Positions 1 through 11,639 of a stretch of 64,000 nucleotides of DNA are shown one piece after another. The position numbers and the translations under genes are program-made. Numbering within the stretch: the stretch's first letter is position 1; each line of letters begins with the position of its first letter. Origin of the DNA: Theobroma cacao (Eukaryota > Streptophyta > Magnoliopsida > Malvales > Malvaceae); contig NC_030856.1 of assembly GCF_000208745.1 (NCBI RefSeq), positions 2,215,659-2,279,658 of the forward strand, read 5' to 3'. The notes under the pieces were generated by a model. That model made no database searches. It was not told the origin of the DNA and saw nothing but the letters and a program-made list of their open reading frames with translations.

Positions 1-982
1 TGGTACTTAGTGCACTAAGACGTTCCTTTCATTTTTTTTTTATGATTATCTTCTCTGCATCTTCACATTTTTGCAGCTTGTGATTATAATCCATTGGTGT
101 AGCAACAGGTTTAGCTCTCAATAATCTGTGTTCCTCCAGCAATTTTAATGTATATTTTCTCTTACATACAGAGATTCCTCCAGAGGATCTGGCTATCTCC
201 AACCCCAAGAAGTACTTTACTGTACCAAGGTCTTTTAATTTGAACTATGTGCTCAAAAATTCCTTGACATTGTTTGCTGCTTCGATTGATGTGCTTTCAA
301 TCAAAATATCATCCACATACAACAACAAAGCAATAAATTCTCCCTTTTTTGTCTGCATAGTGAATAACGAATAATCTACAATTGACTGCTTGGATCCATA
401 TTACTGAATAGAGGCAGTAAACTTGGCATTCCACTGTCTGAAAGCCTGTTTAAGTCCATAAAGTGATTTGTTTAACTTGCATACTAGTTTGTCTCTGTAG
501 GATACTCCCCCTTAGTGGTATACCCTTCTAGTAACTCCATATATATAGTTTCTTGTAGATCCCTATGTAGAAAAGCATTGTTCACATCTATTTGTGAAAG
601 TGTCCAATTAAATGCTGCTGCCAATGCAAAGAACAGTACTCTGACTGTGGTTTGCTTTGCCACTGGACTAAATGTCTTCTGGTAATCAAAACCAAGTACT
701 TGATTATAGCCTTTTGGCCACTAACCTCGCCTTGTAACTTTCAACCTGTCCATTAGCATTAAGTTTCACTTTGTAAACCCATCTGCAGCCTATTACATGT
801 GCATTAGAAAGTTTAGGTACTAAACTCCATGTAACATTATCTTCCATAGCTTTCAGTTCAAGAGTAATTGCCTTTTTCCAATGTGAATGATTAATGGCCT
901 CATAGTAAGACTTTGGTTCTTGTATTTGTGAAACTGAAATGGTAAAATTTTTATGAGCAAGTGATAGGTATTGAGATGACAA
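1..982 (-). pseudogene. copia reverse transcriptase, partial
   Basis: The frame at 982-704 has 'HWKKAITLELKAMEDNVTWSLV' followed by '[28 protein letters not shown]', the start of the plant copia RT (RVT_2). The catalytic 'YVDD' box is at 319-308, read as 'LLLYVDDILIES'. Frameshifts lie between these blocks (about 704 and 400-530), and the domain continues past position 1. Confidence 0.9.
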
Positions 983-1477
983 TGCATTGAAATAGGATGG
1001 GTAGTAACCGTATATGTCATAAAGGGCAAGTCTGTATGATATGCATCAAGGTATTTGGGGACTTGTTTGATTCTGGTACTCTTTCTAACAAGTAAGTTGG
1101 TCAATGCTTCTGCCAATTCAATGTTGTTTTGGTGATAGTTACTACTTTAACAGTCTGCACACTGTCGGCTACAGTAGTCATGCTGAGAGTGTTGGGTGAA
1201 TTTAATGACAAATCATTAGAATTTTGAGTTTGTAAAGGTGAAATAAGTTCAGGAAAACTTGACTCGGCTGATGTGTTGTCAAGAAAGAAAAACTAGGTTG
1301 ATAAGAGTCAGAAATGTCTATGTGACTGGCATGCACATCAGGTGTTTGACAGAATGTAGATGACTGTGCATTTTGCTTAGAACATTGAAATGGGAATACT
1401 TTCTCAAAAAAAAAAGACTTTTCTAGATATAAGAACCTTGCATCAAGATCATATACCTTATAACCTTTAACATTGCT

Positions 1478-2200
1478 TTAATAACCTAATAATACACATT
1501 TACTTGCCCTCTTATCTAATTTCTTTCTGTTATGTGGGAGTGTAGACACAAAACACAATGATCCAAACACTTTGAAATGCTTATAGGTAGGTGGTTTGTT
1601 GTACAGCATCTCATATGCGGACTTGTTTTTGAGAATTTTGGTTGGAATCTTGTTAATTATATGAACTACCGTTAGCACGGCATCACCTTAAAAATGAATT
1701 GGAAGACTGGATTGATGCATGAGAGCTCTTGCCACCTCCAAAATATGTTGGTGCTTCATTTCAACAACACCATTCTGTTGTGGTGTCTCTACTCGGGACA
1801 TTTGATGAGCAACTATTGTTTTTGGATAGAAATCACTAAGTTTAAATTCCTAACCATTGTCAAACCTTAAAAACTTGATTGATGAATTAAAATGCCTTTG
1901 TACATACTTATCAAAGGAAGGAATAATGGTTAAAACATCTGATTTGCTTCTCATCAAAAACACCCAAGTAAACCAACTGTAGTCATCTACCAAAGTGAGA
2001 AAAAACCATTGTCCTGACAATGTTGGTGTCTCATATGGACCCCATATGTCAGTATGCACAAGTTCAAAAAGTTTCTCAGAACCTTGAACATGAACTGGGA
2101 AAGCAAGTTTTCTTTGTTTAGCCATGGGGAAAACTTCACAAAGCAAGTTATTTGTACATTTCACATGAGGAAATCTCTGATTGATTACATTAATTCTTTC
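1478..2200 (-). pseudogene. copia integrase
   Basis: The piece at 2164-1850 has 'FELVHTDIWGPYETPTLSG' and 'FFLTLVDDYSWFTWVFLM', the first two catalytic acidic blocks of the rve integrase core. The piece at 1678-1478 has 'AYEMLYNKPPTYKHFKVFGSLCFV', the conserved C-terminal end of the core. They are in different frames with stops between, so the enzyme is broken. Confidence 0.85.
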
Positions 2201-2531
2201 AATAGGGATATGGCCTAACCTAAAATGCCATAGAACAAAAGAGTTTTACTCTGTCTTGGAAACATTAACAGATAAAACTTTTGGAGTCTTTACAAAATTT
2301 TCAAAACAAATTTTTGATAAATCTTACTCATCTTGATTCTCTTTCATCAATAAAGTCCTGAGTAGGCTCTACTAACCTTAATCACCTACCATGAAGGAAT
2401 GCCCTGGACAATACAGTGTTTGTCAGTGAATAGCATACAAGCTTTCTTGCCATTTGTAATCTGACCTACTGACATTAGATTAAATTTGAAACTTGGAACA
2501 TGTAAAACATTATGCAAAATCAATGAAGAAC

Positions 2532-2924
2532 TCAACTTGACAGTTCCAATATGAGACACAGGAATTTTCTGTTGTTTGGTAACTCAACAAAACAATTCTT
2601 TACTAGTTTGGCATGACTAAAATTGCTTAAGGAATAGGATGTATGATCTGATGCTCCTGAGTTTACTATCCATTGGTTTTTCTTTATCAAGCTAGTATTC
2701 ACATTCCCATATTCATATGACAAATTATTCATAATAGTAAAACATAAGTGTCTTGAAACAATACTTGCAAAGGATGAATTGGCTAGTGAGTGTTTGGTTT
2801 TGTAGGGTACTGTTGAGTTCTTACCATCTCTTCCATTCATATCATTCACATTCAAGAGGTCCATGATCTTGTTAACATGCTGTTGTAGGATTGATAGTTG
2901 AGACATGAAGCCTATTCCACCCAA
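2532..2924 (-). pseudogene. copia aspartic protease region
   Basis: The reading frame has 'WIVNSGASDHTS', the plant copia protease active-site block, normally W-x-(V/L)-D-S-G-A-S-D-H. The catalytic Asp is Asn here, so the protease would be inactive. Upstream, 'GKNSTVPYKTKHSLANSSFAS' is the usual low-complexity gag-protease linker. The frame is lost before the integrase. Confidence 0.8.
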
Positions 2925-2942
2925 TTCGTCTTCTTGCTCTGT

Positions 2943-3720
2943 TTAAGACACATTGTTTACTGCAGCCTTTCCTTTCTTGTTGTTTCCTTTCCCTTTTGTG
3001 AATTTAAAATCCTCTAGAAAGCCAGTGATTCTGAAACACTTATCTTTGGTGTGTCCTTTCTTCCCAAAATGGTTACATACTATGTCTTTTTTCCACTTTT
3101 TCTTGTATTCTACACTGACCATCATAGCAAACGATTCTATTATTGCTTGACGTTGCAGCACAGCATTTCTTTGGGATTCTTCTGTCAAGATCAAACTGTA
3201 AACTTTATCTAGAGCAGGGATAAGATCCATGAGAATAATTTGGGATCTAATTGCTGCAAATGATTCATTCAACCCATTCAAGAACTTGAATACCATGTCT
3301 TCTTGATAAAGGTCAGAATATTTCTTGAAACAAGCAGGATTGTAGCTCCCACATTCGCAATGTGGTAATGGTCTATAATGCCTCATTTCTTCCCATAGTC
3401 CCTTCAACTCAATAAAATATGTATCAACTGTCCTAGTCCTTTGAGTTACATTCCCTAGAACATACTATAAGTTACAAAGGTATCGTCAGGTTAAGCAAAG
3501 TTTTGTTTGAGTGTATTCCACGTCATAAGCAGAATCCATATAAAATATGGTTGAAGCAACTGGTTGAGTAATTGATTCCAGTAACCATCCCACAATAAGA
3601 TTATTGCAGTGGATCCGTGACTGGAAAAGGGGATCTGTGATCTTTGGCTTAGGTATGGTTCCATTGACAAACCCGATCTTGTTTCTAATCGAGAGTGCAA
3701 GTAGAAAAGACCTACTCTAG
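2943..3720 (-). pseudogene. copia gag (UBN2-type) with defective zinc knuckle
   Basis: Two out-of-frame pieces (about 3700-3491 and 3407-2943) give a copia gag. The first ends in 'WNTLKQNFA'. The second has 'KFLNGLNESFAAIRSQI', typical of UBN2/retrotran-gag proteins that package element RNA, and a C-terminal CCHC-like motif 'CNHFGKKGHTKDKCF'. The second cysteine expected of the knuckle (CxxC) is phenylalanine here. The break near 3410-3490 and the lost cysteine show decay. Confidence 0.85.
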
Positions 3721-4016
3721 GTGATGTAATTACTGGTAGTGAGTTTGGGGTAGATAACTACTGAACCAAGGTGGTCAGTATGATGAAAGTAATATGGTGA
3801 CTGGGGATCAGCAATAGGAGGGATTTGAATGGTCCATGTGCTGGTTTGGGTTGTGGTTTGTGATGGTCTTAATTCATCATATTCGGACATTATTCTATTG
3901 CTTTAATCAAGCTCAATGATGAGTACAAAAATAAATAAGCAACCCAAAAAAGTTGCCTAGAGGCAAACTTACTAATTCTGTGAATGATGACAGATTCCTT
4001 CAAGGATCAAATTCCC

Positions 4017-4028
4017 GCTTTGATACCA
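4017..4028 (-). other. Primer binding site (initiator tRNA-Met)
   Basis: The minus strand reads TGGTATCAAAGC directly after the LTR. This matches the plant copia primer site TGGTATCAGAGC, complementary to the 3' end of initiator tRNA-Met, with one difference. It fixes the orientation of the element. Confidence 0.85.
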
Positions 4029-4259
4029 TGAAAGAAATAGTGATGCAGAGAAAGGACAGCATAGTAAATGAGGGAATGTTTCTGATCATTCCATTTCATA
4101 AAGGAAATCTGTACAAAAGTAGTATTTATAGTCTGTACAAAAGCGTAACCTGATGAAAGAGAAAACTATAACTAATCCTAAGATTAATTACTTCAACTAA
4201 CTAAACTAATTTTTGAAAAATACACTTTATTAATTAAACACTGCATTTGATGCCTTTCA
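4029..4259 (-). repeat. 5' LTR of the copia element
   Basis: About 231 bp, starting with TGAAAG and ending with CTTTCA, a perfect 6-bp terminal inverted repeat with the canonical TG...CA ends. The tRNA primer site lies immediately inside it. The partner LTR is outside the window, so neither age nor target-site duplication can be judged. The ends come from this inverted repeat plus primer-site adjacency. Confidence 0.8.
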
Positions 4260-4280
4260 CTGGTTCCTTCTTTATTTTAA

Positions 4281-4493
4281 ATGAAACGGTGCGTCTTGAG
4301 TTTTCCTTGTCGTACTTATGGCTTCCTCTTTCTCATAGTCTCGATCTCTCTTCTTCCTTCTCTTCTTGTTTCTAGTTCAGCCTTCATCAGGGATTCAACC
4401 ATTTATGATGTTCTTGGACTTATTTTGCAGCTCACTTTAGATATGCCATTTCAAGTCTCTAACCTGATAAGCCAAAGACTTCCATGGCATTAA
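4281..4493 (+). other. Possible secreted-protein first-exon remnant (DUF538-like)
   Basis: A 70-codon frame begins with a basic N-terminus and a hydrophobic stretch resembling a signal peptide ('FLFLIVSISLLPSLLVSSS'), followed by 'STIYDVL', which resembles the start of plant DUF538 proteins. The DUF538 sequence expected next is absent. It begins 20 bp outside the copia LTR, so it could be a gene start cut by the insertion. A chance frame is equally possible. Confidence 0.22.
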
Positions 4494-5474
4494 AACCCCG
4501 GTATGGGAGTAAAGCGGTCAATTTGATTATACAAAGTGAGTCAACCAATAAAAAACAGATGCTCGAAAACAACATATACAACAAGCCCTGTGACCAAGAG
4601 AAGGGTATCATAAAGGCCAGAGCATCCAAAAAACAGAGGCCAAAACCTATACATTTACCAACCCTCAGCTGTGATTGCAGCAAACAAAAAATAAAGAAAG
4701 GACACAGCTCTAATTTGCAATTGGAATTCCAAAGCGATAAGGGACTGTAAAAAAGTATGAATGAAGCAAAAGCACACTGAATGGCACCATCACAAACATC
4801 CCGGGCCATCAGAAACCATGAAATCAGGGGCTCACTAGCGGAAAACACAAAAAAAAACCATTATCACCAATCAACAAAGCCACGAGATGTAGATGACAAA
4901 CCAGAGCCAGCATCTTAACATGAAAAGTAAACAAGAGATCCATCGCTCCATCAGACCGTTCCACCAGCTTAAAAACTCATTGGTTCACAGTGCACAAATG
5001 CCAGCATCAAAATCTTTAGCAAAGGAAAAGAAAACATCCCCGCATCTAGATAAGAAACAGAGGAATTTCACTATTGTTCTTCTACTTATTGTACATACAG
5101 AGAGCAACGTAACATTGATTGGGTAAATTATTGAGAGCAAAAGATCACTTAAAATACAAAAATAAGGATAAGAAAAAGGGGAATTTCACTCTTCTTCTTC
5201 TACTTATTGTTTGTAGAGAGAGCAACATAACATTGATTGGGTAAATTATTGAAAACAAGGGATCCCTTCGCTTGACAACTCCATGAAGCAAAGTAATTTC
5301 AACACCTTGTTTTTTTTATATATAAATATAATAAAGTTTAACGCAAGTGAACCACCCAAACTTGATTAGGAATAGGCAAACAAAAGAAAGAAATAGAAAG
5401 CAAAAGCAGCCTTTGTTTTACCCGTGTTTTGTTGACAGCCTCAACTACTCATTTATTTTGCAACTTCCCCTGAA
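4494..5474. other. Noncoding stretch with a tandem ~116-bp repeat at 5045-5275
   Basis: No supported gene. Two adjacent copies of a ~116-bp unit (about 5045-5150 and 5161-5275) share 'ctacttattgt' and 'aacattgattgggtaaatta'. The same segment occurs once at about 16920-17040, just downstream of gene A. This is therefore a conserved 3' flank of the CNL family, probably 3' UTR or downstream sequence, duplicated here. Confidence 0.6.
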
Positions 5475-5601
5475 TCATTCTTTCATGTAAGGTGTTAGCT
5501 GATCCCCTGTGCTTCGGGACCAAAATATGTTCTCGAAGTGAACTGCATTTTGAGTAGTGGTAGATCCTTCGGTGACGTCTTGCTCAACTTGTCGTGGTAT
5601 C
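5475..5601 (-). pseudogene. CNL C: terminal-exon candidate
   Basis: After a 'TTTTTCTGAAG' acceptor, a 41-codon frame (5600-5475) begins 'IPRQVEQDVTEGSTTTQN' and ends 'TPYMKE' plus TGA. It resembles the terminal exon of B ('APEQVEND...') in start and length. The frame needs a one-base offset from the phase-0 junction used in A and B, so either the splice differs or this exon is also broken. Confidence 0.55.
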
Positions 5602-7020
5602 CTTCAGAAAAATTGAAATACTGAAATGAAAAGCAAAAGTATTAATTTCTTATGATACAAAGGCAAAAGAAGAATTAGCTATGTTATATTTTATAAGCAT
5701 TTTAGGTCAAGTTCATAAACGATATTACTCAATCATGGAGATATGCTTAGTGGAGTCCATTTGTCGAAATATGTTTAATTTACAAACTAAAATGATAAAA
5801 TTACCTGAATTTGATTACATATAATAGTTGGATTAGGAAAATACTTTTCCTTTTTTGGTTTTTGAAGACTGAAGAAAGAGAGGTTTAGAAATTTTAAATA
5901 TTTGTGGATTTTGAAAAGATAATGTTTAAAAAAAAGTGTGTGAAATTAATGTGGTAGTGCAATTCTCTATGTTCCAATTGGCTTTTGCACTTGTTTAAGA
6001 TAACATACGGTTGTTGTCAAAATAATTGTTTTATGACGAAGCAATAGAAAAATATTAAGAAATTGACTTTGTTCTTTTCATCAATTTGTCAGCCTAGTCG
6101 ACCAAGTCTAAAACCAAAGCAACAAGGCTGCACAACCAGAGGACGGGGAATGGACAGTATGGATCTCGAGGAGAGTTGCATTCATTGAAATGCATAGAAA
6201 ATTTTGTAAGATTTGTAAGAGTAAGTAAACTGTTATAAGTGAAAACTTAAACTCAGGTCCTCACTCCAATTGCTAGAAAGATTTCAAATTTTTTATGGTC
6301 AGTTTGGTATTAGAAACATTTCTTCTTCTGTTCAAGGTCAGATAGAGAGAATTTATTGTTTCTCATTTCTTTAGCGTTTTTTAGGGTTTGATTTCTAGTA
6401 ATTGAATTTTTTTTTTTTTAGTGATTGTTTGCTTTCTTTACGGATTAAATCAGTACACTCTTTTATTTTTTTTACCATGTCATGTATCAATTTTTCTTTT
6501 TTTGAAAAGTAATTTCATTGCATAAGAACAGGGGAACCGACAAACTTTACAAAAGATGGATTGTATTTTCCACTTGTCCTATAAATGCCAACATTGTCAC
6601 ATAATATTGCTCTTGTATCCTACAAATGCCAACATGACAAGAGATTAACACGCCCATGGATTCTATCCAAATAAGGGAGAGAGTTTGGATAGTGAAAAAT
6701 AATATTTTAAGAGTTTAATTAAATATAATAAAAGAATAGATGATTATTTAATTTTTTTTTGAAATAATACATGTACTTTTCTATCATTTTAGTTAAATAC
6801 ACGCCACTCGTATTCTTATAAGATCAGATTTTAAATCAAATGAAACTATTATGAAAAGAAAAGTACGTTTAAGTGATAATTGAATGAGTTCAAGATAGAG
6901 TTACTGAATATGAAAGTTTGAATTTCTTTAAGTGTGGATCAGTTTATGAGTGTTGAAAATATTTGGCTCAAAGACAAAATCCAAAATCATAATTGAAGGA
7001 AAAGTGTATAAAAGAAATAC
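5602..7020. other. Intronic and spacer DNA of pseudogene C
   Basis: AT-rich, no supported coding sequence. The stretch around 6580-6720 resembles 8420-8540 ('cccatgga' plus 'tctatccaaat'), so the intron downstream of the type III tail exists twice in pseudogene C. This is one footprint of exon-intron unit duplication. Confidence 0.5.
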
Positions 7021-8083
7021 CTTTAGTTGAACCAGCTCGTTAATTTCTTTTTGAATGATGAAATTTGTCAATTTAGGGTAATTCCAAACTTTCAACTTCT
7101 CCAAAGATGGTGATGACATGAGAGAGTTTTCCAAGCAAATGCAACTCAAATTTATCAAGTTTACAAGTTGTAAATCTTGTAGGCAAGGGAGTGCAATGGC
7201 ACAATCAACTCCATTCTTTTCTTTTGCCAATTGGAAGACTTGTTGCAATCGAGGAGAATCAGTTACCCAGAATGATTTCAACTGTGGAAGAGCTTGAGCC
7301 AAAGGAATTTGAAAAATATCTTCTAATATTGGACAATGACTTATTCTTAGATTTTCCAATTTCAGCAAGAACGAAGAATAGTATTTTGTTTCTATTTCAG
7401 CATCACAGACCAACTTGGTAATAATGTGTTGCAGTCCATCACACTGATCTATCTTGAGTTGTTCAAGGAGAACCAAGCTTTGAGCAAGGGATGGTGAGTA
7501 GAGATAGTTCAATCTATTGCAGTAACTAATTTCTACAAACTTCAAGCTTTGGAGGCTGACAAAACGGGTGGACCCTTTCCATCTCCAATTCAATTATGGT
7601 AATGAATTTAGCTTCATAAGTGTTAAATTTGACAACAGCAGTCCTTGATTTTCTTTTGTATCATGAAGAAACTCATCTATTTGAAATACTTCTTGCAACT
7701 GGCCACAATTAAAACACTTTCACTTCCTTTAGATTTTGTAGCGTAGAAGATAAAGAGACCATTTCCATGCAATTCCTAATTGTCAACTTCTCTAGTTTTT
7801 GTAGAAAGCCCTTTGGAAACTGACCGTTGCACAACATTTTCAAACCAGTCATTTTATGCATGTATAATTCCACCAAATTGAACAAGGAATTGGTTGAGAC
7901 ATGCCCTTCTGTTGTATCAATCAAGCATTCAAGCTCCTCGCCATCGTAAAGTGCAAGAAAAGTTAATTCATTAAGCCACTTTGAATCTACATTTGGAATG
8001 AGATTTTTCTGATACATGACTCCTTTCAGGGTAAGATTTTTGACATTGTGTAATAACTCCTTCAATGCATGCAATTGAACGTC
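7021..8083 (-). pseudogene. CNL C: type III LRR exon
   Basis: Pieces at 8074-7709 ('LKELLHNVKNLTLKGVMYQKN') and 7593-7021 ('STRFVSLQSLKFVEISYCNRL' to 'INELVQLK') match B exons 8 and 9. A frameshift follows 'NLKEVKV' near 7715, where B reads 'INCGQLQEVF', and the frame resumes only near 7593. The AG acceptor seen in the paralogues ('TATCAG|GAC') reads 'GATCAC|GAC' here, so splicing to this exon is probably lost. The donor 'AAAG|GTATTT' remains. Confidence 0.85.
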
Positions 8084-8549
8084 GTGATCATAAATTCACA
8101 ACAAAATGAAACACATTAGAAAAATAGAAAGGTAGATAATGCTCTTTAAATCAGAATTGAATTTTTTTTCTATGCATAAAATTTAAAACATTCCAAAGCT
8201 TATTAACGTTTGAAAAACATACCAAAGCCTGGAATATAAATAGTGTACACGCTGAAATTTATTGGACACATGGAAATATGATTTAGCAATAAAGTACACG
8301 TGGCATGCATGTAAGGAAGGAAAATAAAATAAAATTTTTTTATTGCCATGTGCTTGTTTTTTTTTTTATTAAATTCATTAAATATTTTATTCTATCATGC
8401 AACGTACCTGTCTGCTATTGTCAAGTCATGCTTTCACATGTCCTATAAATGCTAGCTTGGCTAGGAGTTAAAATACCCATGGACTCTATCCAAATGAGGG
8501 TGCTTGGATAATGAAAATAACATTGTGAGAGCTTAATAAAAGAAATACC

Positions 8550-8899
8550 TTTAGTTGAATTTGTTCTTTAACTTCTTTTTGAATGGTAAAATTTATTAAT
8601 TTAGGACAGTTGTAAATTTTCAACTTCTCTAAGTTGATGAGATGGTGATGAGATGAGAAAGTTTTCCAAACAAAAGCAACTCAAATTTATCATGTTTACT
8701 ACTCGTAAATCTTGTCGGCAGGGGAGTGCAATGGCACGATTATCTCCAATCTTTTCTTTTGTCATAGTCTTGAGACTCTAGAGATTAAGAAAATGGGTGA
8801 ATCCTCTCCATATGCAGCTCAATTCTAGTAATGACTTAAGCTTCAAACAAGTTAAATTTGACAATGGTTGTACCTGATTTTCATGGTATAAAAAAAATA
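8550..8899 (-). pseudogene. CNL C: type II/III fusion LRR exon, decayed
   Basis: The head after the acceptor resembles type II exons ('...QVQPLSNL', then a 'THF' block). It then jumps to the type III tail, including an 'AIALPC' block and 'NLSCFCLENFLISSP'. Stops and indels break the tail. Gene A exon 4 is the same kind of fusion, so the event probably predates the A/C duplication. Confidence 0.7.
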
Positions 8900-9121
8900 T
8901 ATAATTTTTTAATTAATAAATATTGAAATATGAATTCATTGTACTTAAATATTGAGAAGACATATATTTTTGAAAAAATATAAAAGGAAGTGTTAAAAGC
9001 CAATAATTTAGAAAGGTTAGATAGTAATTATTTATATATTTGATTATTCAATAAAAGAAAGGTCATTAGAAAAAGAATATACGAGAGCATTATTAAAGGA
9101 AAAATGGAGAGATAAGAGGTA

Positions 9122-9972
9122 CCTCTAGCTTACCATTTCTTTGTCAAAAGTAAGTGCTTGCTCCAATTTTTCGCATTCAGATATGGAGTTTCTCTATATG
9201 CAACAAACTTTGAGTAAGGTAAGGTGAGAAGATAGATTTCAGTTTATCACAACCTTGAATTATTACATCCTTCAGACTTTGTGGGCCTACGTGATGAGTT
9301 GGCTCTTTCCATATACTCTCCAATGCTGGTGATAGCTGCAGCTCCAACTTTCTTAAATTTGAAATCGTCCGCATCTGACTTTCTTCCTTTCCAAGAAGCC
9401 CATCCATTTGAAACAGTGATTGCAATTGCTCACGATAGGAAATGCTCAATGTTTCTAACTTCTTTAAGATGCTAGGTGATTGACCATGACACAACTCTTT
9501 CAAAGAAGTCATTTGACCAATGTATAATTTCACCAAATTAGAGAATGCAGTGGTTGGACTTTGTTCTCGTGTTGTATCGATCAAGCATTCCAGCTGCTTG
9601 CAAAATGAAAGCTCAAGAGAAGTTAATTCCTTTAGTTCGCACTGATCTACATTTGAGACAATATTTTTGTGTTCCATGGTGACACCGAACAGAGTAAGCT
9701 TTTCCACATTGCAAAACAGGTCCTTAAATTCATTTAATGAAGATGAGAAACAACGAATTATCAAGGTTCTCGAGCTTAGCCCCGCCAAATCTTCAAGATA
9801 TCCATTTACAGTTATGTTGTAGCTTTGAAGTTTAGGGAACACAAAGTTTTCTTGAGAACATTGATGAATAGAAACTCTCAGTGTTAATGCAGTCAAACCA
9901 GACAAAGAATTCAGCTCCAATAAGTTGACATTGTTTGTACCTGTCACGTGTAGCTCTTGGAGTGACGGTAAC
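9122..9972 (-). pseudogene. CNL C: type I LRR exon
   Basis: Opens with 'LPSLQELHVTGTNN', like exon 2 of A ('LASLQELHV') and B ('LTSLQELHV'), and stays open for about 270 codons through 'LECLIDTTREQSPTTAFSNLV' and 'LESIWKEPTHHV'. It closes at 'LHIEKLHI', shortly before the usual 'E|GTACCTC' donor (still present near 9121). The acceptor context has lost one G relative to the paralogues. Confidence 0.85.
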
Positions 9973-10158
9973 TTGTTACACACAAATACAAAATGTTCTT
10001 AATGCAATAATATATAGCACTTTTAACCGAATGATAAAAATAGCAAGATAATGAAATGAATAAGATAACATTAACTTTTTTATTTCGTCATTCTTAAAGA
10101 TACTTTTGTACTACAGGTTGCAATGTTTCATAATAATAGCAGTGACCAAAAGCTCATG

Positions 10159-10480
10159 CTAGATGTATATTTGTTTGTGGGGAAAATTACTTTGTTGCAT
10201 TCCAAAGTGAGAAAAATATAGTGATTTTAATCTACGTAATTCCACTAATTCTTCTGGAAGCTCATGAATATTAGTTTGAAGCAATGCCAAAACCTCGAGG
10301 TTTTCCACATTCCACAATGATGAGATGTTCTCAAGCTCACAATTTGTAACACACAAAGTTCTAAGATTTATCAAGAATTGAAGTGCTTCTAGTTTGAGTA
10401 CAACATCTTGGAGAAGTAAAATTCAAAAGGTTCTCATTCTTCCAAAAAAAATTACACAAAACTCTCAATGAATTCTTTCC
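10159..10480 (-). pseudogene. CNL C: first LRRs of the long 5' exon
   Basis: 'MINLRTLCVTNCELENISSLWNVENLEVLALLQTNIHELPEELVELRRLKSLYFSHFG' matches the end of exon 1 of A and B (leucine-rich repeats with 'NIxELPEELVxL'). Upstream (10380-10480) the LRRs are out of frame. Confidence 0.85.
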
Positions 10481-10599
10481 TTTTAGAAACAAAATCAAGA
10501 GTTTTGAAAATAACTTTGTTAGGAAGATGATTAATCTCAATGCTTCAAAAGAAAATTACCGTACAACATTCAAAACTTTCACTCAGACCATTTCATCAA

Positions 10600-11576
10600 T
10601 CCATCTTTTACCATGAATTTATTTTCCCCTCTCGATGTTATCAAATGAGCCAAATCACGAATCACATCAAACATTTTTACAGATTCTTCATCGTAAGTTT
10701 TCAATAACAAACTAGACTATTGGAGTGTAATTAGAGCTTCATGAATTTTCCTCCTTAAGACTCCAGTTGAGTCAACATTACCAAACAATCCTTGACCAAT
10801 TCCACATATAGTCAACATCTCAATTGATATTTCAAAATCTTGTGGAAAAAGGGAACACAGCAACAAACATGACTTGACATTATCATCTTCCAAATAATCA
10901 TAACTAAGCTCAGACGGCTATAGATACCTCCACAAACATATTGATTATCCAAATGTCTCGAGTCTTTGAGTCGTTGATTTGCTATTATCCACCCATTTAA
11001 ACTTTTACCTTTTAGAGAGTTTGCCACAGTTACAATTACAAGAGGCAAACCATTGCATTTACGAGCAACCTACTTGGCTACCTTCAAGGTGGGAGAGTCA
11101 TCTTCTACACCAGCTTTACCTTTGACTAAAGCCCATGCTTCATCTTCAGATAAGATTATTTAGCTGAGCTTTCTTTTGACAATTCATTCGAGTGCACACT
11201 TGTTGAAGAAGCGTGGTTAAAAATTTTTTTCAACCCTTGTGATCATCACCCAAACATCATCAAGGATTATAAGGATGTTCTTCATGTCCTTTATTCTCAG
11301 CCACAATTGTTCTGCTCTTCCTTCTCTAGTCGTCATTTGAAGTTTTAAATGTAGGAAGTCTGCAAATTTATCTTGAATATTGTTGATGTTTGGAGTTTGG
11401 GACACGGATACAATCACAACTTCATCAAAGAGTTGCTTGGCTTGCCTTCCCACTTGTTTTGCCAAAGTGGGTTTACCCACTCCTCCCATCCCATATAGTC
11501 CAATCATGTTCACATCATCCTTTCTCAAAGCCTCCATGATCTCTTTGAAAGCAGAACTCGAGGATTCAGAAGGCAT
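10600..11576 (-). pseudogene. CNL C: NB-ARC block
   Basis: Recognisable are the P-loop 'GLYGMGGVGKPTLAKQV' (Thr to Pro, expected to impair nucleotide phosphate binding), RNBS-A 'FDEVVIVSVSQTPN', kinase-2 'NILIILDDVW', GLPL 'NGLPLVIVTVANSLKG' at about 11045 and remnants of RNBS-D and MHD further down. After 'DDVW' about 20 residues are missing before 'ITRVEKNF' and the frame then closes. The ARC part is split over several frames. Confidence 0.88.
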
Positions 11577-11639
11577 GAAATCTTTAGATGGAATGAACTC
11601 TATCCCTTGAAGAGGAAGACGCTGACTGACTCGTTGAAA

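Larger units (their letters stand above)
1..4259 (-). mobile_element. Ty1/copia LTR retrotransposon, decayed, truncated by the window edge
   Basis: Read on the minus strand, the order is LTR (4259-4029), tRNA-Met primer site (4028-4017), gag, zinc knuckle, protease, integrase and reverse transcriptase, which is the Ty1/copia order (integrase before RT). The RT runs off the left edge, so RNase H and the other LTR are outside the window. The coding region is broken into frames by stops and frameshifts, so the copy is dead. Several diagnostic residues have also changed (see the gag and protease entries). It lies downstream of the resistance-gene cluster and is transcribed in the same direction. 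Confidence 0.93.

Noticed and set aside
4459..4848. 129-codon minus-strand frame with hydrophobic composition
   Set aside because: No family signature, and it overlaps an equally long plus-strand frame. It looks like a chance open frame in AT-rich DNA.
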